Assembly (NCBI GenBank): GCA_024867545.1
Contig: JANFNE010000006.1
Coordinates: 558,001-622,000, forward strand
Length of the DNA stretch: 64,000 nt
Origin: Phytopythium helicoides
Lineage: Eukaryota > Oomycota > Peronosporomycetes > Pythiales > Pythiaceae
Direction: 5' to 3'
The notes under the pieces are model-generated. The model was not told the DNA's origin. It worked only from the letters and a program-made list of their open reading frames with translations, and ran no database searches. Shown in pieces: positions 46,280 through 57,139 of this stretch. Every line of letters starts with the position of its first letter. The stretch's first letter is position 1. Made by a program: the position numbers and the translations under genes.

Positions 46280-47981
46280 CGATCAGCACACGCGCTCCGC
46301 TCAACGGCACGAAACCCACTCACTTGACGTCTCGAAGGTGACTTGTTAGGTGCGAAGAATATTCGGAAATGATGGGTGAGGCGGCTCCGTCGGCCTTTTA
46401 CGGCTAATCCCGCAACCTTCGCCCAACATACCTGATTTTCCCGCGCGATTTGCGCGAACACTCTCCCCCCCTCTCCAACACGATCTAGCTCATCCTTGAA
46501 GATCTTGAAAACCACATGACGTCACCAAACATGATATCATCCAGCCTGATACTTCTCCGGACGCTGCATCAACCAACTCCCAATGATCTCAGCCTTCAGC
46601 TACTGCATAAAATTCTTGGTATTCCCGCTTAAGTACGAGAAACGAGTCAAGCGTCAACGCTCTCTTTGAACCCTATGATTCCAAAAAGAGAGCAATCAAG
46701 ACTACTTTCTGCATTCGCCACCAAGTCAAAGTTCTCTAACTTGAGCGCCAACATCAAGAGCTTATATTGCGTAAGTAATTCACCTAACTTTATATCAAGC
46801 GATCCCCAACATCGCCACTGAAGACTCTGCACTTTTCTAAGTCGCACTCTGTCAACAACTCGACGTTCCATGCGCTGCCGATCAGACCCTTCCGGACACC
46901 TGCTGCAAGAATGGCTTGTCTTCATAGACGTTTTCACATCGCGAAGTCAAGATCCAGACATGGCAGCCATAGACTCAAAGGAGTAAAGCAACCCACGCAA
47001 GGCACGGTGTGGTACCATCGGATCCCATTACCACACACTGATTGACAACAGAACGCGGGTCCGAAAACCTCAAGGCGCGGTCGCGTTAGCAGTTCTACTG
47101 CCTACTTGTTGACATGGGATATCTCCCAATACGACACTCCCAGTGCCACCCAGCTCTCGGCTCTGCTACATTGCAGAGTTACATTGCAGAGCTCTCCTCA
47201 TAGGAACCCCGTTTTATCAGCTAGCGTTCTTTCGTAAAACAAACTGTCTCTAAGCATAATGAATATTATTTCACCATAATAAAACGTGAGGGCAAATCGA
47301 CCTAGAGCATGATTGGCCAAAACTAATCCAGATACCGGTTGAATATCGGTTTAATTTCGTGGTAAATGACAGCTCAAATAGAAATAGCGCACACGACTGG
47401 AGGTGCTCATAGAGATACGGAGTATTTGGCATGAAATAGCAAGTTGGCGAGTTTATCATTTTAAATACGATTTAAAAATATTATTTTAAACAAATCAAGA
47501 GGTGCTAAAATATGACTTGGTTACCAAGTTGATTTGCGTAAATAAATGCGTAATAAACAGAGTTGTGCAAAAAGTAACATTGGAACAGCGGCTCATATCG
47601 CTCCGCTCACTCACGCTGCCTTGGAATTGGAACAGCGGACGTTCATCAATGAGGGGGACGAGGCATCCGAAGAGAGCCAAGCACCAAACCCATCGACTTC
47701 CCGATTCAATGAGCGAAGCCCGGCAAAGTCATCACCGCTATTGAGATTGTCTACATTGGAAAACCAAGTAGAAATGACTATACTATAGAAATGATCCTGT
47801 GTAAGTACGGTCTTGCCCTCATTTTTGAGCTTGCCCATTGCTTTATACTACCAAAAGCTCCCATACGGATGAATTTTGGAATTTCCTTCTCGCCTGAAAA
47901 ATATTACTTCGGCGCAAGCAAGAAAGGAGCAAATACAATTACATACTACAAACAAGAGCACAAAGCGACCGTGAGCGCATC
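46280..47981. other. Intergenic, no gene recognised; right inverted repeat at 47390-47408
   Basis: Several frames of 60-100 residues are open on both strands (for example - strand 46937-46647), but none shows a domain or consistent codon use. The segment CACACGACTGGAGGTGCTC at 47390-47408 is the inverse of 44048-44066. The sequence ATAATAAAACGTGAG at 47276-47290 is a near copy of 44266-44280. Confidence 0.4.
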
Positions 47982-49479
47982 CTAGGTCTCCGAAGCCAGC
48001 GCACCGAAGATCTGGTCAAAGATGAACACCACGGTACGCTCGTAGTTGTCTAGTACAGACTCGGTCGTGGAGCCAATCTCCTTGGACGAGGAGCCGAATT
48101 CTGCGCCTTCCACCGGGATTGGGGTGATGCGAACGCACGCTCGGAAAAGTGTCGAGTTTTCTGGGTCGTCACTTGCAGGCTCAATCATACACCTGACGTA
48201 AAGTCCACTGTCAGCAGGTAGTCCAATCCTGCAGATACAGCAAAGGAGTTCACGCACCACCCTTTCTGCTGAACGCGAAGCAGGGAGGTATGAGAGACCC
48301 CAGCGCACTCCCAAACAAACGCCAAGCGATTGTCCTCAACGTAGCGGCGCATTGCAACGTCACCGACGAGGCGCAGAGGCCCATCATCGCAGTGGAGCTT
48401 GCACTCTCCGTAGAGGTCGTCCCCGCTATTGTCGAACGACTGAAATGTGCCACCAGTCAATCAGTTCAACCATTTTCCAGATCCGCTGCGATGAGGAAAA
48501 CGCACCATCTTGAATTCCGAGTCTTGAATACCATTGTTTTGCGTCAGAAACTTCCACGCTTGCTCGCCGACGTGCAGCAGTTTGTAGGGCATCATACGGC
48601 TCTCGACGATCTGGATGCACATGCGAGGGTAGTTGCCGTCGTCCTGCATCTCCATGTTGATCTTGCGGTTCCCATCGAGACTCGGAGCCGGCATGCCCGC
48701 CTGCTCGAACATGGTCTCCATCGCGGTGTACGACGACGAAATGTGGCGAAAGAGGTCCTGGTATCGCTCTTTACTGGACTCGCCGTCGCGGTTCCGGGCG
48801 ACCTTGGATTCCGGAACGATGCCGAGCTTCTGCTCGCACAACAAGTCAGCGACCAAGCACAATCTACACACGTCGTCAGGCGAGTGCATACCCTCAAGTC
48901 GGGGCTCTTGGCGAGCGAGCGCTGCAGCGACTTGACGACCTTGACCTGGTCCCGCAGGATCTCACGCAGGCGCGCGTTCTCGCCCATGGCCTTCTGCTTC
49001 TCAACCATGAGCTGCTGGGACACGCGCTTCCAGAAGTACTTGCCCCCAGGGTGATTGCCAGCGCTCGACGCGTCGGTCAGCGCCTTGAGCTTGGTCTCCA
49101 GCGCCGCCGCGACGCCGCGCAAGTGGTCGAGCTCGTGCTTGCGGCGCTTGCGGCTCGGCTTGGCCGTCGGCCTCGCCTGCTGCGCCTGGCGCTCGGGACT
49201 GGTGGACGCAACGGAGGGCGGCGGACTACTGGAGGACGCCGTGGCCGCGTCGCTGTCGTCTGGGCCGCCCAGCGAGCTCATCAGGTCCTCGAGCGATTCG
49301 TCGTCCTGCACCACGTCCACCGCCATGCCCCACGCTGGCGCCTGCAAAGAGGAGAAAGCGCGTGAGAGCGCGCTCAGAGACCGCGAGCAAGGGCAGCCAC
49401 GCACAGCCGACGCCCGCGGGACGCCGTCGATCTCCGAGAGCACGTGCAGCAGCTCGTCGTCCGAGAAGAGCATCGCCAT
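47982..49479 (-). CDS. M96 mating-specific/START-like protein with bZIP-like N-terminus (5 exons)
   Basis: Exons on the - strand are 49479-49405, 49341-48892, 48829-48506, 48439-48258 and 48228-47982. All introns are GT-AG and in phase, giving about 425 residues. It starts MAMLFSDDELLHVLSEID, followed by an acidic/Ser-rich region. A basic segment KPSRKRRKHELDHLR runs into a heptad-like helix (about 85-160), as in the oomycete M96 mating-specific protein family. The C-terminal 230 residues have the alternating beta/alpha pattern of the START-like half (FRHISSSYTAMETMFEQAG, NNGIQDSEFKM, NRLAFVWECAG, VRCMIEPAS). M96 was first described as induced during mating in Phytophthora; biochemical function is unknown and DNA binding is inference. 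The first intron is a multiple of three, so the unspliced frame also reads through, which hides the boundary. Confidence 0.78.
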
Positions 49480-49602
49480 GCTCGAGGACGTGTTGACGCC
49501 GAGCAGCGGATACTTAAAGCAAGTGAGAAAAAAGGGAGAAGTGCCGGCCAGGTATTCTGTGTGCCACAATCATTCCGGGCAACTATTCCATGCGCCACGA
49601 CA

Positions 49603-51085
49603 CTACGCGAGGGCGATATGGGGCTGCCGCCGACGGAAGAGCCCAGCGATGTCTTCTAGCGAGAGCCCCATAGTCTCGGGGACCTACGGTGATATGGCGA
49701 ACAAGTCAAAGTTTGAGTGATTGGCGAATGATATCGCGGCGAACTTTTCATCAACACGAAACCTACCTTGAAAACAACAAACGCGAGAGCGAAAGCTGTG
49801 AGTGTCGAGTACAAGAGGAATGTACATGCCACACCTGTGACGAGAACGAGCAAGTGTGAGCGGGCTTTTTGCCAGAGGTGAACCAGATCATTCGAAGCCG
49901 AACGCACCGATGGCTTCAAAGACGGTGAGCAGCGTCTGGTTCACGAGCGCGCTACCCATCCAGAACACGGCAAAGGTTGCTCCCATACCCTTGGAGCGGA
50001 AGCTATCCGGTAACACCTCGGAGCAGACGACCCACATAAGTGGCGACCAGCTCAGATTCCACATAAAGATGAAGAAGTACAGGTTCCACGTCCCAATTGT
50101 TTCCAGGGTCGCACCACTCGATGATGGGTTGAGGCACCAAAAAGTCACTGCGAAGCCCAGGTGACTGAAGAACATACATGAAGTACCGAGAAGAAGTAGA
50201 GGCCTGCGTCCAACGCGATCTACTGCAAAGATTGACAAACACACCCCAGCAAGCTTGGCAATCGCAATCCATATCTCTTTGCTGGCCTTCGATGCCGTTT
50301 CAGAATTGTCAGTCCGTAGAGCATCCAAGATGTACGTCGAATAGTACAGCATCGCGTTCGCTCCAGTGAGGATATGGCAAAAAGCGACCATGACACAGTA
50401 CAGAATACGGCTGCCAGAGCAGCTTGATTAGATTGGGCTGAAACGATCGATGTACCTCCATAAACGTACCGACGGGTAGTTTCGTCCACAACCAATTCTC
50501 TCATAGGCTTAGAGACTCCCCCAAGAAATGTCTGTTCATGATCACAATCTGCGTCAGCGGATAGAAGACACACATAGGAAACGGATTTGCATCGACCTGC
50601 ACATCTTGGCGTTCCGGATTGTCATGCTCAGTGAGGTCTCCGTCAAACAAAAGATGCTTGCGCTCGCGGGCATCCCCGAGTGCTTGAGATTTCTATTGAG
50701 CCTCATACACAAATGAGCGTTGACCACACACACACACACACACACACAGCAACAATAAGCCACGAACAATTTGAAGCCAACGAGGTGACTCAGGGAGAAA
50801 AGGCATCCCAATCTACTTGCAACGAGAAGGATTAATCGCTTTAATACCAAAACAATAAAGCCCTTTGAAATGCTTTTACCAGTTGGATGATCGGGGGAAT
50901 CATTGTAAGCGACAAGATTTTTCGCCACCCATTCTGCGATATCCACCACGCTTAGTTAATCGTCCATAGCACAAGGTCGGTGAGCTGCAGCTAGTCACCT
51001 CAAGATCTTCAAGAGCCCCGCCCACAATGATTGATACAAGGCAGCCAAAACAAACCATGACCTGCAGTGTATGAGATATCCAGTT
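49603..51085 (-). CDS. Sugar-porter MFS transporter, 5' part missing (multi-exon, possibly dead)
   Basis: The well-supported exons are 50410-49908, 49834-49767 and 49683-49603. They encode TM7-TM12, with GANAMLYYSTYI, the VDRVGRRPLLL loop and a C-terminal VPETMGLSLEDI, the PET-K/M-GLSLE signature of sugar porters. Upstream pieces follow in the right order: a membrane segment at 51060-51000 (VMVCFGCLVSIIVGGAL), WWISQNGWRKILSLTMIPPIIQL (about 50960-50890), then FLPESPRWLQIVRG (about 50810-50760) with the PESPRW motif. A linker exon ends at 50470 (ELVVDETTRR). A (CA)12 microsatellite sits directly after the PESPRW block. TM1-TM4 are not visible, and the gypsy element begins just beyond, so the 5' end was probably lost on insertion. 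Sugar specificity cannot be told. Confidence 0.6.
50725..50748. repeat. (CA)12 microsatellite
   Basis: Twelve uninterrupted CA repeats inside the transporter locus, probably within an intron. Confidence 0.95.
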
Positions 51086-51312
51086 AGAGCCGGTATACAC
51101 ATGGTATTAGATATTAGAGTAAAATAGAAAAAGGGAGACGTACAGCCATCTCAACGGATGGCTGGAACTCCCTGCTGGCGGGACGGCATCACTCCGGAAC
51201 TTGCCCGCCAGCGCACAAGCCAAGCTCTTCTCCTTCTCCTCCTTCTCCTCCTCCTCTTCGAGGACGGGTTTGCATCACTGGTAGCACTTGTTGGTCCCAG
51301 CCCCTTTTCGAC

Positions 51313-52220
51313 ATGGCACGCCCTACTCGTCAAGACGCGGTCGCGACACCAGCAGGGGAGGCACCAAACCAAGAAGAGATGGAAGCTCTGATCGCCCAGC
51401 TTCGCTCCGAAATTGCATCGTTGCAAGCCCCTGCCACGGAACAGTCGTCCGAGACCAAGCTACGCGTCCCCAGCAACCTGCCTAAGTTTCAGGGGAAGCG
51501 CGGCGACGATGTTCGGCAATGGCTCTTCCAAGTCGAGACCCTGTGTCGCATCCATGGCCACGACCCATCAGACGACAACAAGACCATGTCGTCGATCACA
51601 GGGACCGCAATGGAGGAGCCTGCGTCCGGGTGGTTCCTTTTCTGGGCGTCGCGTACACCTACGGACGAGCAGACATGGGGCAAATTCAGCCGTGACGCCC
51701 TCAACAACTTCGAAGCGTCTAACTACCAAGCTGCGCTTCGCCAGAAGCTTCGTCAGCTACGTCAAGGGAGCGACATCGAGGACTACAACGGGCGATACTC
51801 CGCGTTGATCTTTCGCGTTGAGGACATGAGCGACGTTGACCAAGTGACCAACTACTGCGACGGACTGAAGAAGAACGTTCAAGCCTACGTCAAGCTCGAG
51901 AACCCAGCCACGCTCAGCGAAGCGATGGACCTGGCAATCAAGTACAAGCAAGGAGCACGTACGATAAGCCTCGTGAGCGGCAGGAGCGCCAGCAGCAAGC
52001 GCCCAGATCGCGGTTCAAGGGGACATCATCCACGCGAGGCAAGCGCTTTGAGCGGCCGTTCGATCGGAATCCGTTCAAGCCTGGCCATTACAAGCCCGGC
52101 AGTAAGAGTGACCTGAAGGGGGACGGTCCCGTGTGCTTCTTCTGCCAGAAGCCCGGTCACTTCAAGAAGGACTGCGTCTTCTTCAAGAAGAACCAGGGAA
52201 ACGCCCAGCCACGCCAGTAG
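51313..52220 (+). pseudogene. Ty3/gypsy chromovirus gag (frameshifted), element 1
   Basis: ATG at 51313 opens a 267-codon frame with a coiled start and a retrotransposon capsid-like domain (KFQGKRGDDVRQWLFQVET, LRQGSDIEDYNGRYSALI, LKKNVQAYVKLENPATL). The homologous frame switches by one base near 51953 (after AIKYKQG). It then continues as TYDKPRERQERQQQ... to the zinc knuckle CFFCQKPGHFKKDC (C-x2-C-x4-H-x4-C, from 52134) and a TAG at 52218-52220. So this copy has a one-base deletion in gag. Gag forms the particle and binds the RNA genome. The -1 slip site to pol lies at 52196-52202, 15 bases before the gag stop. Confidence 0.8.
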
Positions 52221-55200
52221 AAGAGGGACCTGTCGTGGCGAGCGGTAGCAAGGATGATTTAACTCTGGATACATTCAAGTTGAATCTCCTTTGCGATAAT
52301 CCTCTCGTCTATCATTCATCGCCGTTATTCAAGCTACAAGGTGAGATTCAAGGCGAGGACAGCAAAGCGAGTGCGACAATCCTTCTGGACTCTGGGGCTA
52401 CGGTGGTGTATGTCGCACGCAGCTACGTCACCAAGCGAGGGTTGACGATTCAGCAATTCTTCGACAAGACGATTACGGTCCAGCTCGGCGACAACAAAAT
52501 GGCGCGAGCGATCCTAGAAGTTGTGGAGGTAACAATTCACCTTCCAGGAGTACCAGAGTATGAGTGTTCAGCAGTGGTGTTTGACATCCCCGACGCATTC
52601 GACTGTATCCTGGGGATGCCGTTCTTTGAAGATGTACAGCCCGACATCGACTGGAAGAGTCGATGCTTTCGGGGAGAAGACTCAAGTGTGATCTCGACGA
52701 CCAAGACTCCGACTCCGTGCGGGAAACGCAGTCCGACTATAGGTTCCGAGCCTCGAGAGGCTGTGACCAACGCAAGCTCGTCAACGATAAGCCCCGGGAC
52801 TCGTCGAGCCGTCGTGCCAGAAACGCATCGGGAGCTCGACGTTGAAGCCGTTGGATACACACGTGAGGAAGGAAGGATTCTGTCTCGGAGACAGAGGAAA
52901 GCAACCGTGGCTGAAGCCATGTTCACACTCGGTGTGACCGAATCGAGTGGAGTCGAGACCAAGTACATCTCAAGGAAGAAACTGCGCAAGTTGCTGCGGT
53001 TACCAGCAAAAGAGAAGCCCCAGCACGACTTCATGCTCGTGTTGACGAACGACACCATCTCACGTATCGCCAAGCAGACCAGACGTCAGGATGAACCTGA
53101 CAACATCGGCACAGAGAAAGCTCGTCGGTTTCTAGACACCGACTGGAACACGTTCAAGGACAACCCTGCGTATCCTGTCTTGCTCGAGTTTAAAGACACT
53201 GTTTTTCGGCCTGAGCTACCAGATGGACTGCCGAAAGAGCGCGGCATCGAGCATCGCATCGACGTGCGAGACCAAAACGTCGCGATGTACCGTCAACAGT
53301 GGCGGTTGTCGCCCGAGCAGAAGGCTGAGATCGACCGGTGGGTACGGGAAATGATCTCGAAGGGACTCATCCGACCGAGCATTAGCCCACACGCGGCCCC
53401 GACATTCTGCGTGCGCAAGCCAGTCGGGTGGCGAATCGTCCACGACTACCGGTATCTGAACTCCAACACAATCCGTCAGAGTGTGCCGATGACGCGAAAA
53501 GAAGATGTCTTTGACAACATGGCCGGCTCGTACTACTTCTCGTGTATGGACCTGATGTCGGCGTACTACCAAGTCCGGATGAAAGCTGACCACGTCAAGT
53601 ACACAGCCTTCCAAGCTCCAAGCGGTCTCTATGAGTATCTCGTACTACCGATGGGCGTGAGCAACGCCCCAGCCACAATGCATCGGTTGACGTCTTCATT
53701 GTTCCGAGAACTGAAGAACACGCGCTCGTTTTACGACGACATCTACATCGTAACCAAGTCTACGGATGTTGGCAAACATCTGGTCGAGATGCGCAAGGTA
53801 CTCAAGATATTGGAGGACAACAAGCTCTACGTCAAGTTGGCCAAGTGTGTATTCTGCGCTGACGAGATCCCCTGTCTCGGTGATTTCGTCGGACGGGGTG
53901 GCGTTCGTATCGACCCTGACAAGGTCAAGACCATACTTGAGTGGCCTGTGCCTCGTACCCAAGACGAGCTGCATAGCTTCCTTGGGTTGACAGGCTACGT
54001 CCAACGTTTCTGCAACCAATACGCGGAACTGACAGCCTCACTCTTCTCGTTACTCAAGAAGAAGGACAAAAAGAACTCTAAGATTTCGCTTGACAAGCAG
54101 CAGCTCAAGAACTTCCACGAGCTGAAGCAACGTCTGTCAAGTACTCCCGTTCTTCATCTGCCCGACTTCTCGAAGCAGATGCACCTACGGACGGACGCGA
54201 GCCAATTCGCAGTCGGAGGCGTTCTGTTCCAAGTCGTTGAAGGTGTAGAGCTACCTATCGCGTTCACCAGTCGGAAAATGAAGCCCGCTGAGCTCAAGTA
54301 TCCGACACAACAACAGGAGCTACTAGCAATCGTCAACGCTCTCGCCGCTTTTCGGATCTACTGCCTAGACAAACCAGTCATGATCGAGACCGACCACAAA
54401 TCGCTCGAGGGGATCTTCCAGCAGAAGATGGCAAACCGACGACTCGCTCGGTGGTATGACATCCTCGCGGAGTACCAACCAGTGTTCGCATACTTACCTG
54501 GAGCAAAGAACGGAATTGCAGATGCTCTCAGCCGTCGTCCTGATCTGAAGCCTGAGACCAAGCGGTTCCATGACCTGCTGAAGCCAAGCTTTAGCGAGAC
54601 CAGCTACAGCTTACGTGTTGCAGAGATCAGCCCAACGGACGATCTGATAGCCAAGATCATCGCTAGTTACGCCAAGGACAAGTTCGTCCAGGACGTCAAA
54701 AAGGCCATCGTGCGTCGAGAGCAAACTACCAGTAGCACGCGAGTGACAGAGAAACAGTTCAAGCCCTTCTTCGAGGAGAACAGCGTCATTTGGTACCAAG
54801 GATCGACTGATGTGAATCCGCGGATCGTGGTACCAAGTGACATCGAGCTCAAGCACCGTATCATCCGCGAGGTCCACGACACGAACTACGGTGGCCATCC
54901 CGGAGTCAATCGGACATACCTCAAGTTACACGAGGACTGGTATTGGCCTCGGATGATTCGAACTATCAAGAAGTACATCGGAGATTGCGAAGCATGCCGA
55001 CGAAACAAACCGCGGTTGACGAAGGCACCAGGTCTACTCGAACCACTGCAGATTCCTTCCGAACGATGGCGTTCAATCTCTATGGATTTCATCACAGACC
55101 TTCCGACAACGAAGCAGGGCTTCGACGCAATCTGGGTTGTTGTTGATCGACTGACGAAGCGTTCACACTTTATCGCGACCAAGAAGACTGTGAAAGCAAC

Positions 55201-56152
55201 CGAGGTCGCGCGACTCTTCATCGACCACATTTGGCGACATCACGGGATGCCCGAGAGCATCATCTCTGATCGAGACTCCAAGTTTGTCTCGGGATTCTGC
55301 GGTCAAGTCTTCGAAACCGTCGGGACCAAGCTCAAGATGACGGTAGCGTATCGTGCTCAAGGCGACGGTCAGACAGAACGCATGAACCGGACTCTTGAAG
55401 AGTATCTTCAGTGCTTCGTGTCCCCTCATCAAGACGACTGGAACGTTCATCTGGCTAACGCAGAGTTCGCCATCAATGCAGCAGTCAACAACAGCATCAA
55501 GATGTCACCGTTCGAAGCAGATCTCGGCTACATCCCGCACAACCCACTCGCAACGCTCGCAAACGCAAGGCGACAAGGACTCCGCGGTGGACGGCGTGCG
55601 GCAGTTAACTTCACGGAACAACAAGCCGCACTCCTTCGCCAGTGCCAATACGCGATCGAACACGCTCAAGCACGAATGGCAGACATCTACGACCGTGGCC
55701 GAGCTGAGCAGACATTCGACGTTGGTGACCGAGTGTATCTCAGCACGCGACACTTAGAGACAGCCCACACGGGCTTCCCCAACTCGCGCAAGCTTGGACC
55801 CAAGTGTATCGGCCCGTACTCTGTTGTTCGCAAGGTTCATCAGCACGCCTACGAGCTCAACATTCCTCCCGGTATGCAGCTGCATCCGGTGTTCAACACC
55901 AGCTCGCTCAAACCGTACGAACAGCCCAGTCGACTTTCGCAACCTCAAGCGGTCGTTCTACGAGATGGTAGTGTCGGACAACTCGTTGAAGCAATCACAG
56001 GCAAGCGCAAACGCCTAGGGGAGGTTCAGTTCCAAGTACGGTGGGTGGGAGAAGCTAAGCCGACATGGGAACCCGTCGAGAATTTGCACCAAGTGTCCGG
56101 CCTTATCCAAGACTTCGAAAGGACTCACCGACGGAGACGACGACGGAAATAG
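52133..56152 (+). CDS. Ty3/gypsy chromovirus pol polyprotein, element 1
   Basis: 1339 codons are open. Translation is expected to enter at the -1 slip (52196-52202), giving about 1318 residues of pol. Domains in order: aspartic protease with LLDSGAT (D86); reverse transcriptase with the catalytic Asp in CMDLMSAYYQV and FYDD (about 533-536); RNase H with LRTDASQFAVGG (about 685) and IETDHKSLEG; integrase with an H-H-C-C zinc finger (HDTNYGGHPG...CEACRR, about 915-965) and D,D-E residues in SMDFITDLP, ISDRDSKF and TERMNRTLEE. The C-terminal chromodomain (VRWVGEAKPTWEPVENL, about 1300-1320) defines a chromovirus and probably directs integration to marked chromatin. No stop or lost catalytic residue was seen, so pol looks intact although gag is broken. 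LTRs were not found on either side. Confidence 0.93.
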   Translation: MLLLPEARSLQEGLRLLQEEPGKRPATPVEEGPVVASGSKDDLTLDTFKLNLLCDNPLVYHSSPLFKLQGEIQGEDSKASATILLDSGATVVYVARSYVTKRGLTIQQFFDKTITVQLGDNKMARAILEVVEVTIHLPGVPEYECSAVVFDIPDAFDCILGMPFFEDVQPDIDWKSRCFRGEDSSVISTTKTPTPCGKRSPTIGSEPREAVTNASSSTISPGTRRAVVPETHRELDVEAVGYTREEGRILSRRQRKATVAEAMFTLGVTESSGVETKYISRKKLRKLLRLPAKEKPQHDFMLVLTNDTISRIAKQTRRQDEPDNIGTEKARRFLDTDWNTFKDNPAYPVLLEFKDTVFRPELPDGLPKERGIEHRIDVRDQNVAMYRQQWRLSPEQKAEIDRWVREMISKGLIRPSISPHAAPTFCVRKPVGWRIVHDYRYLNSNTIRQSVPMTRKEDVFDNMAGSYYFSCMDLMSAYYQVRMKADHVKYTAFQAPSGLYEYLVLPMGVSNAPATMHRLTSSLFRELKNTRSFYDDIYIVTKSTDVGKHLVEMRKVLKILEDNKLYVKLAKCVFCADEIPCLGDFVGRGGVRIDPDKVKTILEWPVPRTQDELHSFLGLTGYVQRFCNQYAELTASLFSLLKKKDKKNSKISLDKQQLKNFHELKQRLSSTPVLHLPDFSKQMHLRTDASQFAVGGVLFQVVEGVELPIAFTSRKMKPAELKYPTQQQELLAIVNALAAFRIYCLDKPVMIETDHKSLEGIFQQKMANRRLARWYDILAEYQPVFAYLPGAKNGIADALSRRPDLKPETKRFHDLLKPSFSETSYSLRVAEISPTDDLIAKIIASYAKDKFVQDVKKAIVRREQTTSSTRVTEKQFKPFFEENSVIWYQGSTDVNPRIVVPSDIELKHRIIREVHDTNYGGHPGVNRTYLKLHEDWYWPRMIRTIKKYIGDCEACRRNKPRLTKAPGLLEPLQIPSERWRSISMDFITDLPTTKQGFDAIWVVVDRLTKRSHFIATKKTVKATEVARLFIDHIWRHHGMPESIISDRDSKFVSGFCGQVFETVGTKLKMTVAYRAQGDGQTERMNRTLEEYLQCFVSPHQDDWNVHLANAEFAINAAVNNSIKMSPFEADLGYIPHNPLATLANARRQGLRGGRRAAVNFTEQQAALLRQCQYAIEHAQARMADIYDRGRAEQTFDVGDRVYLSTRHLETAHTGFPNSRKLGPKCIGPYSVVRKVHQHAYELNIPPGMQLHPVFNTSSLKPYEQPSRLSQPQAVVLRDGSVGQLVEAITGKRKRLGEVQFQVRWVGEAKPTWEPVENLHQVSGLIQDFERTHRRRRRRK
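52196..52239 (+). promoter_or_regulatory. Candidate -1 ribosomal frameshift signal, element 1
   Basis: The heptamer G GGA AAC (52196-52202) is in the zinc-knuckle frame and matches X XXY YYZ. After five bases, GCCACG (52208-52213) can pair perfectly with CGTGGC (52234-52239). Slipping back one base leads straight into the pol frame, and the gag TAG lies inside the hairpin loop. Confidence 0.72.
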
Positions 56153-57139
56153 GAGGCACTGGGACGTGGTCATTGTGATGAAGCGCTGCAGCTGGAGCTG
56201 GGAAAGGCCTTCCTGCAGAGGCAACTCAAAGCGTCTGTGACGCGCGCACTCTCGACTTCAGTATCGGAGGTTTTCTCTAGGATAAAATATAGCTCCTTAG
56301 ACCTCTCTTGGGGAAGTACCCCTAGAGAGGTACTCCTGTACCCTCAAAAAGGGTACAGGAAAGAGTTGGTGTGGGCCACACCGCTCACCAAAGACGGGCT
56401 GGCCTCCAGACTGGCTTCCCATGGGTTCAGTATCAGGTCTCTATCATCAGAGCTGCAAGTATAAAAAAGTAGAGGTAGCAGAGACAGTAAGACTGTCAAT
56501 ACAGACTTCCGCTTTCTCCCTCAATCGCGCACGCTGGAGAACAAGCTCCCCAGGGAGGAAATCCTTCTTGGGGCTTGAGGAGGTCATCCGCGCGTCAAGT
56601 CAAGTCCAACACCCGAACGGTAAGTGCTGCGTGTAAGCACGTGCATTTGCTGCTTGGTTTCATATTCTCGGCGTGGTGCTGGACGGTCGCTTGGGTGTAG
56701 CGACACGTCTGGCATTGCTGCTGACTTCATATTAAGAGGAGGATCAGGGGGGTTCAGCGGAGCCCCTCTGGCTAGATAGATCCGCGTTTTGGCTGCGAGG
56801 TCCGGCAGAGCCTCAGCAGCGTCATACCCATCTGCCTTTGTGGTTCCCTAGCCGGAAACAGCTAGTGGAACCACCCCTGTGTGTACTCATATCGTTTGTT
56901 TGTTCAGGAGAAGAGGGAGGAAGCGCCGTCGCCTGTGCCGACCGCCGACTCTTACGCGTGCGTTTAGAGCTCCTGGTCCCCCGGACGGAGCCTACGGGGA
57001 TCACAACGCTCCGGTACTGACCAAGCGAGCCCAAGCCAAGAGCCTCCTCAGGGAGATCAAGACCGAAGCTCGCTGCGAGAGGGGTGAGACTACTCCCCCA
57101 GGGGTGAGACTACTCCCCCAGCTCGCCTATCGACCCGTC
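56153..57139 (+). other. Junction of the two retroelements; structured leader of element 2
   Basis: This stretch holds the 3' remnant of element 1 and the untranslated 5' region (LTR and leader) of element 2; LTR borders could not be fixed. It has a TATA-like AAAATATAG (56284-56292) and a long hairpin at 56301-56331 (ACCTCTCT/AGAGAGGT outer, GGGG/CCCC inner). A second hairpin lies at 56336-56358 (CTGTACCCT/AGGGTACAG) and a third at 56840-56874 (GTGGTTCC-CTAGC/GCTAG-T-GGAACCAC). A 20-base segment starting GGGGTGAGAC is exactly duplicated at 57081-57120. Such structure is common in leaders that control packaging or translation. Confidence 0.55.

Noticed and set aside
46252..46937. Minus-strand ORFs of 87 and 96 codons
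   Set aside because: No motif, no splice signals linking them, and no compositional support.
51060..56260. LTRs of the chromovirus
   Set aside because: I compared the 250 bases before gag with the sequence after the pol stop and saw no direct repeat, so I do not annotate LTRs.
56879..57139. N-terminal extension of the giant Gag
   Set aside because: The frame is open, but it includes a hairpin-rich leader and a 20-base exact duplication that is not a multiple of three.
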